DNA of 64,000 bases from Niveibacterium terrae (GTDB lineage: Bacteria; Pseudomonadota; Gammaproteobacteria; Burkholderiales; Rhodocyclaceae): NCBI RefSeq assembly GCF_048213115.1, contig NZ_CP172404.1, positions 1,364,001 to 1,428,000 on the forward strand, given 5' to 3'. The position numbers and the translations under genes were made by a program. This document shows positions 1-10,194 of this stretch, one piece after another (the first letter of the stretch is position 1; every line of letters starts with the position of its first letter). The notes below the pieces were generated by a model. That model was given only the letters and a program-made list of their open reading frames with translations, was not told where the DNA came from and did no database searches.

Positions 1-224
1 TCTGGGTCCCGGCCGGCTTCGGTCACGGTTTCCTGGTCCTTTCCGAAACCGCGGACTTCCTCTACAAGACCACCGACTACTACGCGCCCGAGAACGAGCA
101 CTGCATCTGCTGGAATGATCCGGCTCTGGCGATCGCCTGGCCCCTGGACGGAATTGAACCGAAGATCTCGGCCAAGGATGCCCAGGGAAAGGCGCTTGCC
201 GAAGCGAAGGTTTTCGCAGACTGA
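1..224 (+). CDS. rfbC: dTDP-4-dehydrorhamnose 3,5-epimerase, C-terminal part
   Basis: Only the 3' end lies in the window; the reading frame begins at base 3 and stops with TGA at 222-224, giving about 73 residues. The visible piece opens with WVPAGFGHGFLVLSE and continues through YKTTDYYAPENE and a WNDPALAIAWP stretch, which is the conserved C-terminal half of RmlC/RfbC epimerases. RfbC converts dTDP-4-keto-6-deoxyglucose to dTDP-4-keto-rhamnose in the cytoplasm. It sits 33 bp ahead of another sugar-nucleotide gene, so a surface-polysaccharide precursor operon probably runs into the window from the left. The N-terminal catalytic His region is not visible. Confidence 0.93.
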   Translation, partial: WVPAGFGHGFLVLSETADFLYKTTDYYAPENEHCICWNDPALAIAWPLDGIEPKISAKDAQGKALAEAKVFAD

Positions 225-257
225 GTCCTTCCGATAAAAAGAAAAGAGGGTGCGCGT

Positions 258-1361
258 ATGGCCAAGGGAATGATCCTCGCCGCAGGGCAGGGGACACGGG
301 TTCGCCCGCTGACCAAGAACATGCCGAAGCCGATGATTCCGATTCTCGGCAAACCGGTCATGGAATACCTGATCGAACATCTGGCCCGCTACGGCGTGCG
401 CGAGATCATGATCAACGTCGCGTTCAACCACTACAAGATCGAGAACTACTTCGGCGATGGGCGTCGTTTCGGCGTCGAGCTGGGTTACTCGTTCGAGGGC
501 GGGCGCGAATACGGTGACATCGTTCCGAAGTCGGTCGGTTCGGCCGGCGGCATGAAGAAGATCCAGGACTTCGGCGGCTTCTTCGACGATACGACGATCG
601 TGCTGTGCGGCGATGCGCTGATCGATCTCGATATCGGCATGGCACTGCACGAGCACCGCAGCAAGGGCGCTCTGGCGAGCCTGATCGCGCTCGATGTGCC
701 GCGCGCCGACGTGCAGAACTACGGCATCGTCGTGCCCGACAAGGACGGGAAGGTCCTCTCCTTCCAGGAGAAGCCCAAACCCGCGGAGGCCAAGTCGACG
801 CTCGCCTCGACCGGCATCTACATCTTCGAGCCTGAGGTTCTGGATCTGATCCCGTCGAACAAGACTTTCGACATCGGCTCCGATCTCTTCCCGCTGCTGG
901 TCGAGAAGAAGCTGCCCTTCTATGCGCAGAAGCGTTTCTTCAACTGGATCGATATCGGTCGGGTCACCGACTACTGGTCGGTGCTGCAGCGCGTGTTGAG
1001 GGGCGAAGTCGCCGAGATGGACATGCCTGGCCGCGAAATCCGCCCGGGCGTCTGGGTTGGTTTGAACACTTCGATCGCCTGGGATCAGGTCAAGATCAGC
1101 GGTCCGGTCTATATCGGCTCGAATGCGCGGATCGAGCCTGGGGCCACGATCGTCGGGCCGGCCTGGATCGGTCACGGCTGCCACATCCGCGCGGGAGCCC
1201 GGGTGACCCGCAGCATCGTGTTCGAATACACGCGCATCGCTGAAGGCATGAATTTCAATGAAGTGGTGCTGTCTCCGCAGTACTGCGTCGACCGCAACGG
1301 CGACACGGTCTATGTCGGCGATGACCGCAGCGAGCTCCGCTGGGGCGACTCAAGAGGTTGA
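258..1361 (+). CDS. NDP-sugar (mannose-1-phosphate guanylyltransferase-like) pyrophosphorylase
   Basis: This 367-residue protein begins MAKGMILAAGQGTRVRPLT, the nucleotide-binding loop of sugar nucleotidyltransferases, followed by KPMIPILGKPVMEY; GDALIDLDI matches the metal-binding GD region. The last third (about residues 250-345) has PGVWVGLNTSI, PVYIGSNARIEPGA and PAWIGHGCHIRAGA repeats typical of a left-handed beta-helix. It should join a nucleoside triphosphate to a hexose-1-phosphate; annotated relatives are usually called GDP-mannose pyrophosphorylase, but the exact sugar and base cannot be read from sequence. An AGAGGG ribosome site precedes the ATG. It overlaps nothing and is 4 bp from galE, so the two are probably cotranscribed. 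Confidence 0.88.
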   Translation: MAKGMILAAGQGTRVRPLTKNMPKPMIPILGKPVMEYLIEHLARYGVREIMINVAFNHYKIENYFGDGRRFGVELGYSFEGGREYGDIVPKSVGSAGGMKKIQDFGGFFDDTTIVLCGDALIDLDIGMALHEHRSKGALASLIALDVPRADVQNYGIVVPDKDGKVLSFQEKPKPAEAKSTLASTGIYIFEPEVLDLIPSNKTFDIGSDLFPLLVEKKLPFYAQKRFFNWIDIGRVTDYWSVLQRVLRGEVAEMDMPGREIRPGVWVGLNTSIAWDQVKISGPVYIGSNARIEPGATIVGPAWIGHGCHIRAGARVTRSIVFEYTRIAEGMNFNEVVLSPQYCVDRNGDTVYVGDDRSELRWGDSRG

Positions 1362-1365
1362 TCCG

Positions 1366-2382
1366 ATGAATATTTTTGTGACCGGAGGAGCCGGCTATCT
1401 CGGCTCCCACACCTGCCTTGAACTGCTCAAGGCGGGGCACGACGTGACCGTCTATGACAATTTCAGCAACAGCCACCCTGAGGCTCTGGCCCGGGTCGCG
1501 CGGCTCGCAGGCCGCGCGGCGAGGCTCGTCCGCGGCGACATCCGCGACGGCGCGGCGCTGACCGCGGCGCTGCGGGCGAGTGGCGCCGAGGCAGTGATCC
1601 ACTTCGCCGGTCTCAAGGCGGTCGGCGAATCGGTCGAAAAGCCGCTCTTCTACTACGACAACAACGTCGTCGGCACCGTACGCCTGCTCGAAGCGATGAC
1701 GGAGGTGGGCGTCAAGTCTCTGGTCTTCAGCTCGTCGGCGACCGTCTACGGCGACCCTCAGCACCTGCCGCTGACCGAGGATCATCCGCTGTCGGCGACC
1801 AACCCCTATGGTCGGACCAAGCTCGTCATCGAGGACATGCTGCGCGATTTCCACCGCAGCGCGCCGGATTGGCGGATCGCGATCCTGCGCTATTTCAACC
1901 CGGTCGGCGCGCACGAGAGCGGCCTGATTGGCGAGGATCCGCAAGGCATTCCGAACAATCTTCTGCCTTTCGTGGCCCAGGTCGCGGTCGGTCGTCGCGA
2001 ATTCCTGAACGTGTTCGGTGACGATTACCCGACGCCTGACGGTACCGGCGTGCGCGACTACATCCACGTCGTCGATCTGGCACTGGGGCATCTGCGTGCG
2101 CTGGAGCGTCTGGCTGCGCACGAAGGCCTGTTCGCGGTCAACCTCGGGACCGGAACCGGTTACAGCGTTCTGGACATGGTTCATGCCTTCGAGCGCGCCT
2201 GCGGCCACCCGATAGCCTACAGGATTGCCCCGCGTCGCGCCGGCGATGTCGCGGCCTGCTATGCGGCGCCGGACACTGCGCGCGCGCTGCTGGGTTGGCA
2301 GGCCGAGCGCGGCCTCGACGCGATGTGCGCCGACACCTGGCGCTGGCAGCAAGCCAATCCCAAGGGTTATGCAGGCAGCTGA
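1366..2382 (+). CDS. galE: UDP-glucose 4-epimerase
   Basis: The gene encodes 338 residues, the usual GalE length. It starts MNIFVTGGAGYLGSHTC (Rossmann NAD-binding TGGAGYLGSH), has the SSSATVYG serine region and the catalytic YxxxK as Y148-GRTK, and keeps the RYFNPVGAH and PNNLLPFVAQVA stretches of true UDP-galactose epimerases. It interconverts UDP-glucose and UDP-galactose in the cytoplasm, feeding polysaccharide synthesis. An in-frame ATG lies upstream at 1258, but the ATG at 1366 begins right at the conserved N-terminus, follows an AAGAGG site and lies 4 bp after the previous stop. Neighbours make other activated sugars. Confidence 0.96.
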   Translation: MNIFVTGGAGYLGSHTCLELLKAGHDVTVYDNFSNSHPEALARVARLAGRAARLVRGDIRDGAALTAALRASGAEAVIHFAGLKAVGESVEKPLFYYDNNVVGTVRLLEAMTEVGVKSLVFSSSATVYGDPQHLPLTEDHPLSATNPYGRTKLVIEDMLRDFHRSAPDWRIAILRYFNPVGAHESGLIGEDPQGIPNNLLPFVAQVAVGRREFLNVFGDDYPTPDGTGVRDYIHVVDLALGHLRALERLAAHEGLFAVNLGTGTGYSVLDMVHAFERACGHPIAYRIAPRRAGDVAACYAAPDTARALLGWQAERGLDAMCADTWRWQQANPKGYAGS

Positions 2383-2409
2383 GCTATCTCCCCCGAGAAA
2401 AGGCAAAAG

Positions 2410-3843
2410 ATGAGTATCCAAGTCGTCATCCTGTCCGGCGGATCCGGAACCCGCCTGTGGCCTGCCTCGCGCGAGCAGTACCCGAAACAGCTGCTGCAGC
2501 TGGCCGGCGCCGACACGATGCTGCAGGCGACCGCGACGCGGCTCGCGGGCGCCGCGCTCGAGATCGCCCCCGAGGTGCTGGTCGTCTCGAACGAGGAATA
2601 CCGCTTCGTGATCGCCGAGCAACTGCGGCAGATCGGTCAGAAGGGCCGCATCGTGCTGGAGCCCGCCGGGCGCAACACGGCCCCGGCGCTGACGCTGGCG
2701 GCTCTAGCCGCGACGGCGAAGGGCGAGGATCCGGTGCTGCTGGTGATGCCGGCCGATCATGTGATCCGCGACGTGAAGGCCTTCCAGGCCGCGATCGCGA
2801 TCGGCGCGGAAGAGGCCCAGGCGGGCTCGTTCGTGACCTTCGGCATCGTGCCCGACCGGCCCGAGACCGGCTACGGCTACATCCGCACCGGAGCGAAGCG
2901 GGAAGGCTCTTCGGCGCTCGAACTTGCCGCCTTCGTCGAAAAGCCCGACGCGGCGAGGGCTGCACAGTATGTCGCCAGCGGCGAATACCTGTGGAACAGC
3001 GGCATCTTCGCGTTCCGGGCGAGCCGCTGGCTGGCCGCGATCGAACACTTCAAGCCGGCGATTGCCGCGGCCTGCCGCGCGGCGGCGGCGGGTGCCCAGG
3101 ACGACGGGGACTTCATCCGCGTCGCCCAGGATCCGTTCCTGAAGAGCCCGTCCGACTCGATCGACTATGCGGTGATGGAGCATCTGGCCGCCTCGCCCGA
3201 GATCGGCTGCGGCGTCGTCGTGCCGCTCGCCGCGGGCTGGTCGGATGTCGGCGCCTGGGATGCGCTGTGGCAGGTGTCCGAGCAGGACGCAGAGGGCAAT
3301 GCGACGCATGGCGACGTGCTGCTCGAAGACTGTACGGACAGCTTCATCCTCGCCGAATCGCGCCTCGTCGCCGGCATCGGGCTCAAGGACATCGTAGTCG
3401 TCGAGACGCCCGATGCAGTGATGGTCGCGCACAGGGATCACACCCAGGACGTCAAGAAGATCGTGACCCGGCTCAAGGCCGACGGGCGGGACGAAGCGAC
3501 GAAGCACCGCAAGGTGTTCCGGCCCTGGGGCTGGTACGACTCGATCGACATGGGTGAGCGCTTCCAGGTCAAGCGCATCGTCGTCAATCCGGGGGCGAAG
3601 CTGAGCCTGCAGATGCACCACCACCGCGCCGAGCACTGGGTCGTCGTCCGCGGCACCGCCGAGATCACCAACGGCGACAAAGTGATGCTGCTCTCCGAGA
3701 ATCAGTCGACCTATATCCCTCTGGGTACGACGCACCGCCTGGCCAATCCGGGCAAGCTCCCGCTTGAGCTGATCGAGGTGCAGTCCGGCTCCTATCTGGG
3801 CGAGGACGACATCGTCCGCTTTGAGGACACCTACGGACGCTGA
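2410..3843 (+). CDS. manC: Mannose-1-phosphate guanylyltransferase / mannose-6-phosphate isomerase
   Basis: This 477-residue protein has the two-domain build of the type II PMI/GMP family (ManC, AlgA, XanB). Residues 1-300 carry the pyrophosphorylase domain with LSGGSGTRLWPASR and the VMPADHVI and ETGYGYI motifs. Residues 340-477 form a cupin with FRPWGWYDSID and the QMHHHRAEHW metal-binding motif, then IPLGTTHRLANPG. It makes GDP-mannose from mannose-1-phosphate and, when bifunctional, mannose-1-phosphate precursor from fructose-6-phosphate. It is the last gene of the sugar-nucleotide run and is followed by a strong hairpin. An upstream in-frame alternative start is not supported; ATG 2410 sits at the family N-terminus. 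Confidence 0.95.
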   Translation: MSIQVVILSGGSGTRLWPASREQYPKQLLQLAGADTMLQATATRLAGAALEIAPEVLVVSNEEYRFVIAEQLRQIGQKGRIVLEPAGRNTAPALTLAALAATAKGEDPVLLVMPADHVIRDVKAFQAAIAIGAEEAQAGSFVTFGIVPDRPETGYGYIRTGAKREGSSALELAAFVEKPDAARAAQYVASGEYLWNSGIFAFRASRWLAAIEHFKPAIAAACRAAAAGAQDDGDFIRVAQDPFLKSPSDSIDYAVMEHLAASPEIGCGVVVPLAAGWSDVGAWDALWQVSEQDAEGNATHGDVLLEDCTDSFILAESRLVAGIGLKDIVVVETPDAVMVAHRDHTQDVKKIVTRLKADGRDEATKHRKVFRPWGWYDSIDMGERFQVKRIVVNPGAKLSLQMHHHRAEHWVVVRGTAEITNGDKVMLLSENQSTYIPLGTTHRLANPGKLPLELIEVQSGSYLGEDDIVRFEDTYGR

Positions 3844-3876
3844 TGCCGGCACCGCTTCAGTCCAGCTGGATGTGAA

Positions 3877-3907
3877 AACGGCCCGGTTTCCCGGGCCGTT
3901 CTGCTTT
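3877..3907 (+). terminator. Hairpin terminator after manC
   Basis: A perfect 10-bp stem, AACGGCCCGG at 3877-3886 and its complement at 3891-3900 with loop TTTC, directly follows manC. The trailing sequence CTGCTTT is only weakly T-rich. It lies between two convergent operons, so it may help stop transcription from the left. Confidence 0.7.
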
Positions 3908-3910
3908 CCG

Positions 3911-3934
3911 GGATCGGGTCTTCTGACCCGATCC
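3911..3934. terminator. Second hairpin between manC and secF
   Basis: GGATCGGGTC (3911-3920), loop TTCT, GACCCGATCC (3925-3934) form a second perfect 10-bp stem ten bases after the first. It is followed by AAAAT on the plus strand and lacks a T-run on either side, so its action as an intrinsic terminator is uncertain; it could serve the convergent secF operon. Confidence 0.45.
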
Positions 3935-3944
3935 AAAATGATAC

Positions 3945-4883
3945 TCAGACCACCGCTTCCTGCTTCTCGCGCGGTTTGACGATGAACTGTTCGCGCTTGA
4001 CGCCGAGCCACATCGCCAGAGGAGAGGCGACCAGCACCGACGAGTAGATACCGAACAGGATGCCGATCGTCATCGCGAGTGCGAAGTAGTGCAGGGTCTG
4101 GCCACCGAAGATCAGCATCGACAGGATCATCATCTCGGTCGAACCGTGAGTGATGATGGTCCGCGAGATCGTGCTGGTGATCGCGTGGTTGATCACTTCA
4201 TGGACGGCCAGGCCGCGCATCCGGCTGTTGCGGAAAGTCTCGCGGACCCGGTCGAAGACGATGACCGACTCGTTGACCGAATAGCTCAGCACGGCCAGAA
4301 CCGCAGCCAGCACCGGCAGCGAGAATTCCCACTGGAAGAACGCGAAGAAGCCCAGGATGATCACGACGTCGTGCAGGTTCGCGATGATCGCGCTGACCGC
4401 GAGCCGCCATTCGAAGCGGATCGACAGGTAGATCACGATGCCGACGACGACCAGCAGCAGGGCCAGCGAACCGTCGGATGCAAGTTCCTTGCCGACCTGC
4501 GGACCGACGAATTCGACGCGGCGCAGTTCGGCCTTGGGGCCGGAGATCTTGGCCAGGGCAGTCATGACCTTGTTCGAGATCTGCGCGCTGGTGCCCTGAC
4601 CGTGGTTGGGCAGGCGGATCATCACGTCGCGCGCGCTGCCAAAGTTCTGGACCTGAACGTCGGTGAAGCCGGCCTGCGTCAGCCCGGTCCGGATCGGTTC
4701 GAGCTGAGGGGCCGTCGCGTAATTGACTTCCATCAGCGTGCCGCCGGTGAACTCGACCGAGAAGTTCAGCCCACGGGTCGCCAGGAAGAAGACGGCGGCG
4801 ATGAAGGTGATCAGCGAAATGACGTTGAAGACCAACGCATGACGCATGAAGGGGATGTCTTTCCGGATACGGAAGAATTCCAT
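3945..4883 (-). CDS. secF: Protein translocase subunit SecF
   Basis: SecF is 312 residues here, the normal size. It has an N-terminal membrane segment, the large periplasmic part with FSVEFTGGTLMEV, and the C-terminal five-helix RND-like bundle including SVNESVIVFDRVRE. Together with SecD it uses the proton gradient to help complete protein export through SecYEG. The frame is open further upstream, but MEFFRIRKDIPFMRH at 4883 is the family start and has an ACGAGG site. A 7-bp hairpin (4910-4927) lies in the 52-bp gap after secD, possibly balancing expression of the two subunits. The order yajC-secD-secF is the standard operon. Confidence 0.97.
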   Translation of the reverse strand: MEFFRIRKDIPFMRHALVFNVISLITFIAAVFFLATRGLNFSVEFTGGTLMEVNYATAPQLEPIRTGLTQAGFTDVQVQNFGSARDVMIRLPNHGQGTSAQISNKVMTALAKISGPKAELRRVEFVGPQVGKELASDGSLALLLVVVGIVIYLSIRFEWRLAVSAIIANLHDVVIILGFFAFFQWEFSLPVLAAVLAVLSYSVNESVIVFDRVRETFRNSRMRGLAVHEVINHAITSTISRTIITHGSTEMMILSMLIFGGQTLHYFALAMTIGILFGIYSSVLVASPLAMWLGVKREQFIVKPREKQEAVV

Positions 4884-4935
4884 TTTTTGCCTCGTGAGGG
4901 TTAGGTGGAGGGGCGCTCGCGCGCCCCCTGCCACA

Positions 4936-6780
4936 TCACGCCTGGGGTTTCCAGATCTGACCGATCGCGAGCTTTTCGAGCTTGCGGCGGCGGCCGTAGA
5001 TGAAGTTGGTGAGCATCCGGGAGACCAGAACCGAACTGAACATCGAAGTGATGATGCCCAGACAGTGGACGACCGCGAAGCCACGGATCGGGCCGGAACC
5101 GAAGATCAACAGAGCGATACCGGCGATCAGCGTGGTCACGTTCGAGTCCAGAATCGTGCTGAACGCGTGGTCATAGCCCGCGGTGATCGCCGCCTGAGGC
5201 GATGCGCCGTTGCGCAGCTCTTCACGAATACGCTCGTTGATCAGCACGTTCGAGTCGATCGCCATGCCCAGCGTGAAGGCGATCGCCGCGATGCCGGGCA
5301 GCGTCAGCGTTGCCTGCAGCAGCGAAAGCAGTGCGAGCAGCAGCATCAAGTTGGCCGCCAGAGCGGTCACCGAAATCGCGCCGAACACCATGTAGTAGAG
5401 CAGCATGAACACCGCGATCGCCGAGAAGCCCCACAGAGTCGAGTGGAAGCCCTTCTTGATGTTGTCGGCACCCAGGCTCGGGCCGATCGTGCGTTCTTCG
5501 ACGATGTCCATAGGCGCGGCGAGCGAACCCGAGCGGATCAGGATCGCCAACCCGTTCGCTTCTTCCGGCGAGAACTGACCGGAGATCTGGAAACGGTTCG
5601 AGAACTCGCCCTGGATCGTCGCGACCGAGATCGCTTCGCCCTTGCCGCGCTCGAACAGGATGATTGCCATCCGCTTGCCGATGTTCTCGCGGGTCACGTC
5701 GCGCATGATTCGGCCGCCGGCGGCGTCCAGATCGACCGAGACGATCGAGCCATGGCTCTGCTGATCCTGTCCTTGTGAGGCTCCGTTGAAGCGGTCCCCG
5801 GTCAGCACGATCTGCTTTTTGACCACGACCGGGATCACCTGGTCGCCACGGCGTTCCGGGAAGGTGTCGGTGCCTGCGCCGCCACCGGCCTGGGTCGCGG
5901 TCTCGTCAACCATCCGCACTTCCAGAGTTGCGGTGCGGCCGATCAAGTCCTTGGCTTTCGCGACGTCCTGCACGCCCGGCAGCTGGACGACGATGCGGTC
6001 GGCGCCCTGTTGCTGGACCACCGGTTCGGCGACGCCCAGTTCGTTGATCCGGTTGTGCAGCGTCGTGATGTTCTGTTTGACCGCGTCTTCCTGGATCTTC
6101 TGCTTCGCGACCTGGGTCAGCGTGCCGACCAGAAGCAGTTCGTCGCCTTCGGCCTTCTCGGTCAGGATCAGATCGGGAACGCGGTCGCGGATGATCTCGC
6201 GGGCACGGTTGCGCACGTCGGCATCGTGGAAGCGGACGACGAGGTTTTCACCGTCGCGGCTGACGCCGCCGTGGCGAACGCCCTTGTCGCGCAGCTGGCT
6301 GCGCAGGTCACCGGTCGTCGAATCCAGGCGCTTCGTGATCGCGCCCTTCATGTCGACCTGGAGCAGGAAATGCACGCCGCCGCGCAGGTCCAGGCCCAGA
6401 TACATCGGCAGTGCGTGCACCGAGGTGAGCCAGGTCGGGCTGGCCGACAGCAGGTTCAGCGCGATCGTGTAGGCGGGATCTTTCGGATCGGGGTTGAAAG
6501 CGTGTTCGAGCGCGTCCTTGGCCTTGAGCTGGGCTTCGCCAGTAGCGAGGCGCACGCGCACGGTGTTGGTGTCGAAATAGGCCTGGTCGTAGCTGACGCC
6601 GGCCTGTTTCAGGGCCTGTTCAGCTTTGGCGACGATGGCGGGGTCGAGCTTGACGGTGGCCTTGGCGCTGGAGACTTGAACGGCGGGGACTTCACCGTAG
6701 AAGTTCGGCAGCGTGTAGATCACGCCGAGGAAGAGCACCACCAGGATCAGGAGATTCTTCCAGAGGGGATAGCGGTTCAT
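4936..6780 (-). CDS. secD: Protein translocase subunit SecD
   Basis: The 614-residue protein starts MNRYPLWKNLLILVVL with the first membrane helix, has the SecD signature LGLDLRGGVHFLLQVD near residue 130, the large periplasmic P1 domain, and a C-terminal membrane domain with FTLGMAIDSNVLINERIREE. It partners SecF in the inner membrane and pulls exported proteins forward using the proton motive force. It is the middle gene of yajC-secD-secF. Length and motif order are ordinary, so nothing odd is noted. Confidence 0.97.
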   Translation of the reverse strand: MNRYPLWKNLLILVVLFLGVIYTLPNFYGEVPAVQVSSAKATVKLDPAIVAKAEQALKQAGVSYDQAYFDTNTVRVRLATGEAQLKAKDALEHAFNPDPKDPAYTIALNLLSASPTWLTSVHALPMYLGLDLRGGVHFLLQVDMKGAITKRLDSTTGDLRSQLRDKGVRHGGVSRDGENLVVRFHDADVRNRAREIIRDRVPDLILTEKAEGDELLLVGTLTQVAKQKIQEDAVKQNITTLHNRINELGVAEPVVQQQGADRIVVQLPGVQDVAKAKDLIGRTATLEVRMVDETATQAGGGAGTDTFPERRGDQVIPVVVKKQIVLTGDRFNGASQGQDQQSHGSIVSVDLDAAGGRIMRDVTRENIGKRMAIILFERGKGEAISVATIQGEFSNRFQISGQFSPEEANGLAILIRSGSLAAPMDIVEERTIGPSLGADNIKKGFHSTLWGFSAIAVFMLLYYMVFGAISVTALAANLMLLLALLSLLQATLTLPGIAAIAFTLGMAIDSNVLINERIREELRNGASPQAAITAGYDHAFSTILDSNVTTLIAGIALLIFGSGPIRGFAVVHCLGIITSMFSSVLVSRMLTNFIYGRRRKLEKLAIGQIWKPQA

Positions 6781-6866
6781 GTTGGAAAGAGCTGCGTGAA
6801 GCGGAGGGAAGCTGGGGGGCTGGAACCCTGTGGGCTCCGGCTCCCGTTCCTTGCTCTGCGGGTTGG

Positions 6867-7190
6867 TCAGGCGTTCTTGAGCGTGCCCTTGGGCAGCACG
6901 GTCGAGATGGCGGGTTTTTGCACCAGGATTTCGGTGTTGGCGGCGATTTCGACGTGGACGTAGTTGTCGCTGACGCTGACGACCTTGCCGGCGATTCCGC
7001 CCTGGGTGATCACTTCATCGCCCTTCGCGAGCGCTTCGAGCAGCTTCTTGTGTTCCTTGGCACGCTTCATCTGCGGGCGGATCATCAGGAACCACAGGAC
7101 GCCGAACATCAGGATGATGGGCAGAAGGCCCATGATGCCCTCGCTCGGCCCCGGGGCCGCGCCTGCGGCGTAGGCATTGGATATCAGCAC
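6867..7190 (-). CDS. yajC: Preprotein translocase subunit YajC
   Basis: This 107-residue protein has one hydrophobic helix (about residues 20-39, GLLPIILMFGVLWFLMIRPQ) followed by the YajC cytosolic domain with RPQMKRAKEHKKLLEAL and GDEVITQGGIAGKV. YajC associates with SecDF in the inner membrane; its exact job is minor and not settled. It lies 86 bp before secD and 107 bp after tgt on the minus strand, the standard order tgt-yajC-secD-secF. Confidence 0.96.
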   Translation of the reverse strand: MLISNAYAAGAAPGPSEGIMGLLPIILMFGVLWFLMIRPQMKRAKEHKKLLEALAKGDEVITQGGIAGKVVSVSDNYVHVEIAANTEILVQKPAISTVLPKGTLKNA

Positions 7191-7297
7191 GGTGTACTCC
7201 TGTTGGAAATGGATTCAGTAACAAGTCGGGCAGTATAGCAGTGTGATCGTGACAGCCCGGCTCGCGAGCCCGCCAAGCCGGGTGGTTGTGATCCTGC

Positions 7298-8410
<1,113 letters not shown>

Positions 8411-8523
8411 GATGCTTTTCGCAAAGGTGGTGGGGCGGGGGAAAACCCGAAAGCCTGGTCGCAGATGACGCGGATGAGGGCTGCGGGTTCCCGGGCAGGC
8501 GGTGTTCGCGCAGCGGCGAAGCC

Positions 8524-9549
8524 TTACTTTCTTTCGAGCAGCATCGCGTCTCCGTAGCTGAAGAAGCGGTAGCGCTCGGCGACGGCGTGGGCATAGGCTG
8601 CGCGTATCGTCTCGATGCCGGCCAGGGCCGAGACCAGCATCAGCAGCGTCGAGCGGGGCAGGTGGAAGTTCGTGACGAGGCCGTCGGCGACCTGGAAGCG
8701 GAAGCCCGGGGTGATGAAGATCCCGGTTTCGGCGCTGCCGGCCTTGAGCTCGCCGCCCTGGGCGGCCGATTCGAGTGCGCGCAACGATGTCGTGCCGACG
8801 CAGATCACCCTGCCCCCGGCGGCGCGGGTCGCGGCGATCGCCTCGACGGTGGCCTGTGGGACCGTGTAGCACTCGCGGTGCATCTGATGGTCCTCGATCT
8901 TTTCGGCACGGACGGGCTGGAAGGTTCCGGCGCCGACGTGCAGCGTCACGAAGGCGCGGCGGATGCCGCGCTCGGCAAGGCGTGCGAGCACCGCTTCGTC
9001 GAAGTGCAGGCCGGCGGTCGGCGCGGCGACCGAGCCGAGTTCGTGAGCATAGACGGTCTGATAGCGCTTCTCGTCCGCTTCTGCCGCGGCGCGGTCGATG
9101 TAGGGCGGCAGCGGCAGCGCGCCGTGGCGTTCGATCAGCTCGACGACGGTCTGGCCCTCAGGAAAGCGCAGATGGAAGAACTCGCCGGCCCGACCGAGCA
9201 CTTCGACGTCGAATGCCTCTTCGAGGCGCAGCCTGGAGCCGGGCTTGGGCGACTTGGAGGCGCGAACCATCGCCAGCGCTTCGCTGTCGCCGATCGGGCG
9301 CTCGATCAGTACTTCGACTTCGCCACCGGTTTCCTTGCGGCCGTGGAGCCGGGCGTGCAACACCCGGCTGTCGTTCATGATCAGCAGATCTCCCGGTGTG
9401 AGCAGCTCGGGCAGGTCGCGGAAATGGCGATCGTCGAGGGTGTGTTGTTGAACGTGCAACAGTCGGCTGGCGCTGCGCTCGGCAAGTGGCGCCTGGGCGA
9501 TCAGCTCGGGCGGCAGGTGATAGTCAAACTCGGATACAAAATACGGCAT
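8524..9549 (-). CDS. queA: S-adenosylmethionine:tRNA ribosyltransferase-isomerase
   Basis: QueA (341 residues) transfers and rearranges the ribosyl group of SAM onto preQ1-tRNA to make epoxyqueuosine. Sequence signs are MPYFVSEFDYHLPPELIAQ at the start, LLIMNDSRVLHARL, AAPTAGLHFD, LHVGAGTFQPVR and FHLPRSTLLMLVSAL. An open frame extends upstream across the tRNA gene and is not credible; ATG 9549 matches the family start. It is the first gene of the minus-strand run queA-tgt-yajC-secD-secF. Confidence 0.97.
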   Translation of the reverse strand: MPYFVSEFDYHLPPELIAQAPLAERSASRLLHVQQHTLDDRHFRDLPELLTPGDLLIMNDSRVLHARLHGRKETGGEVEVLIERPIGDSEALAMVRASKSPKPGSRLRLEEAFDVEVLGRAGEFFHLRFPEGQTVVELIERHGALPLPPYIDRAAAEADEKRYQTVYAHELGSVAAPTAGLHFDEAVLARLAERGIRRAFVTLHVGAGTFQPVRAEKIEDHQMHRECYTVPQATVEAIAATRAAGGRVICVGTTSLRALESAAQGGELKAGSAETGIFITPGFRFQVADGLVTNFHLPRSTLLMLVSALAGIETIRAAYAHAVAERYRFFSYGDAMLLERK

Positions 9550-9599
9550 GAGCTTTGCTTGATGGAATGGGGGGTTTCCGGGATAATTAGGACTTCCGC

Positions 9600-9686
9600 G
9601 CCGGGATGGCGGAATCGGTAGACGCAGCGGATTCAAAATCCGCCGGTGGTAACACTGTGAGGGTTCGAGTCCCTCTCCCGGCACCA
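9600..9686 (+). tRNA. tRNA-Leu (anticodon CAA)
   Basis: The 87-nt gene folds as a class II tRNA: acceptor GCCGGGA (9600-9606) pairs with TCCCGGC (9676-9682), followed by encoded ACCA. The anticodon stem GCGGA/TCCGC encloses loop TTCAAAA, giving CAA, which reads UUG. A long variable arm and the TC arm GGGTTCGAGTCCC are present. It stands alone between queA (divergent) and the YbaY-like gene. Confidence 0.96.
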
Positions 9687-9764
9687 CTTACGACGAGTAA
9701 TCAGGCCTTTCCCCCCAGTGAATGGGCCTGGTGGCGTCGAAAACTCCTGATTTTATTGGCATTC

Positions 9765-10190
9765 ATGGCTTCAGGCAAATCCAGTGGCCGTCGCCGCAGC
9801 ACGGTGTTCGCAGTTCTGGCGCTTGCAATGGCGGGCGTCGGGACTCTGCCGGAGACCGCTCATGCGACCGTGCGCGGCCGTATCAACTATGGTGACGGGC
9901 TTGCGCTGCCGCCTCAGGCGGTCATCGACATTGAGCTTGCCGACATCTCGCTGACCGATGCTCCGGGCCTCGTGCTCGCGCGCATGCGTCTTTCGGCTGA
10001 AGAGGATGGTCCGATTCCGTTCGAATTTTCCGTTCCTTCGGCCAGGATCGACCAGAAGCGCACCTATGCCTTGTCCGCCCGGATTTCCTATGGTGGCAAG
10101 ACACTCTACGTCAATACGACCCAGCATCGCGTGTTGACCCAGGGCGCTCCGCTCAAGGTCGACCTGCGCGTCGAACGCGTCGCCGCCTGA
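9765..10190 (+). CDS. YbaY/YscW-type secreted protein
   Basis: The 141-residue product has a signal-like start (residues 1-35, hydrophobic VFAVLALAMAGVGTL) and then a domain of the YbaY/YscW (type III secretion pilotin-like) family: VRGRINYGDGLALPPQAV, IELADISLTDAP, PIPFEF and the ARISYGG stretch. Members are small outer-membrane or periplasmic proteins of poorly known function. No lipobox Cys is seen after the signal, unlike E. coli YbaY. A longer open frame starts inside the tRNA and is rejected; ATG 9765 is the first plausible start, with no clear Shine-Dalgarno. The esterase gene follows after 4 bp, suggesting cotranscription. Confidence 0.72.
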   Translation: MASGKSSGRRRSTVFAVLALAMAGVGTLPETAHATVRGRINYGDGLALPPQAVIDIELADISLTDAPGLVLARMRLSAEEDGPIPFEFSVPSARIDQKRTYALSARISYGGKTLYVNTTQHRVLTQGAPLKVDLRVERVAA

Positions 10191-10194
10191 TTCC

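Noticed and set aside
9606..9764. In-frame N-terminal extension of the YbaY-like gene
   Set aside because: It would start inside the tRNA-Leu gene; the signal peptide begins at 9765.
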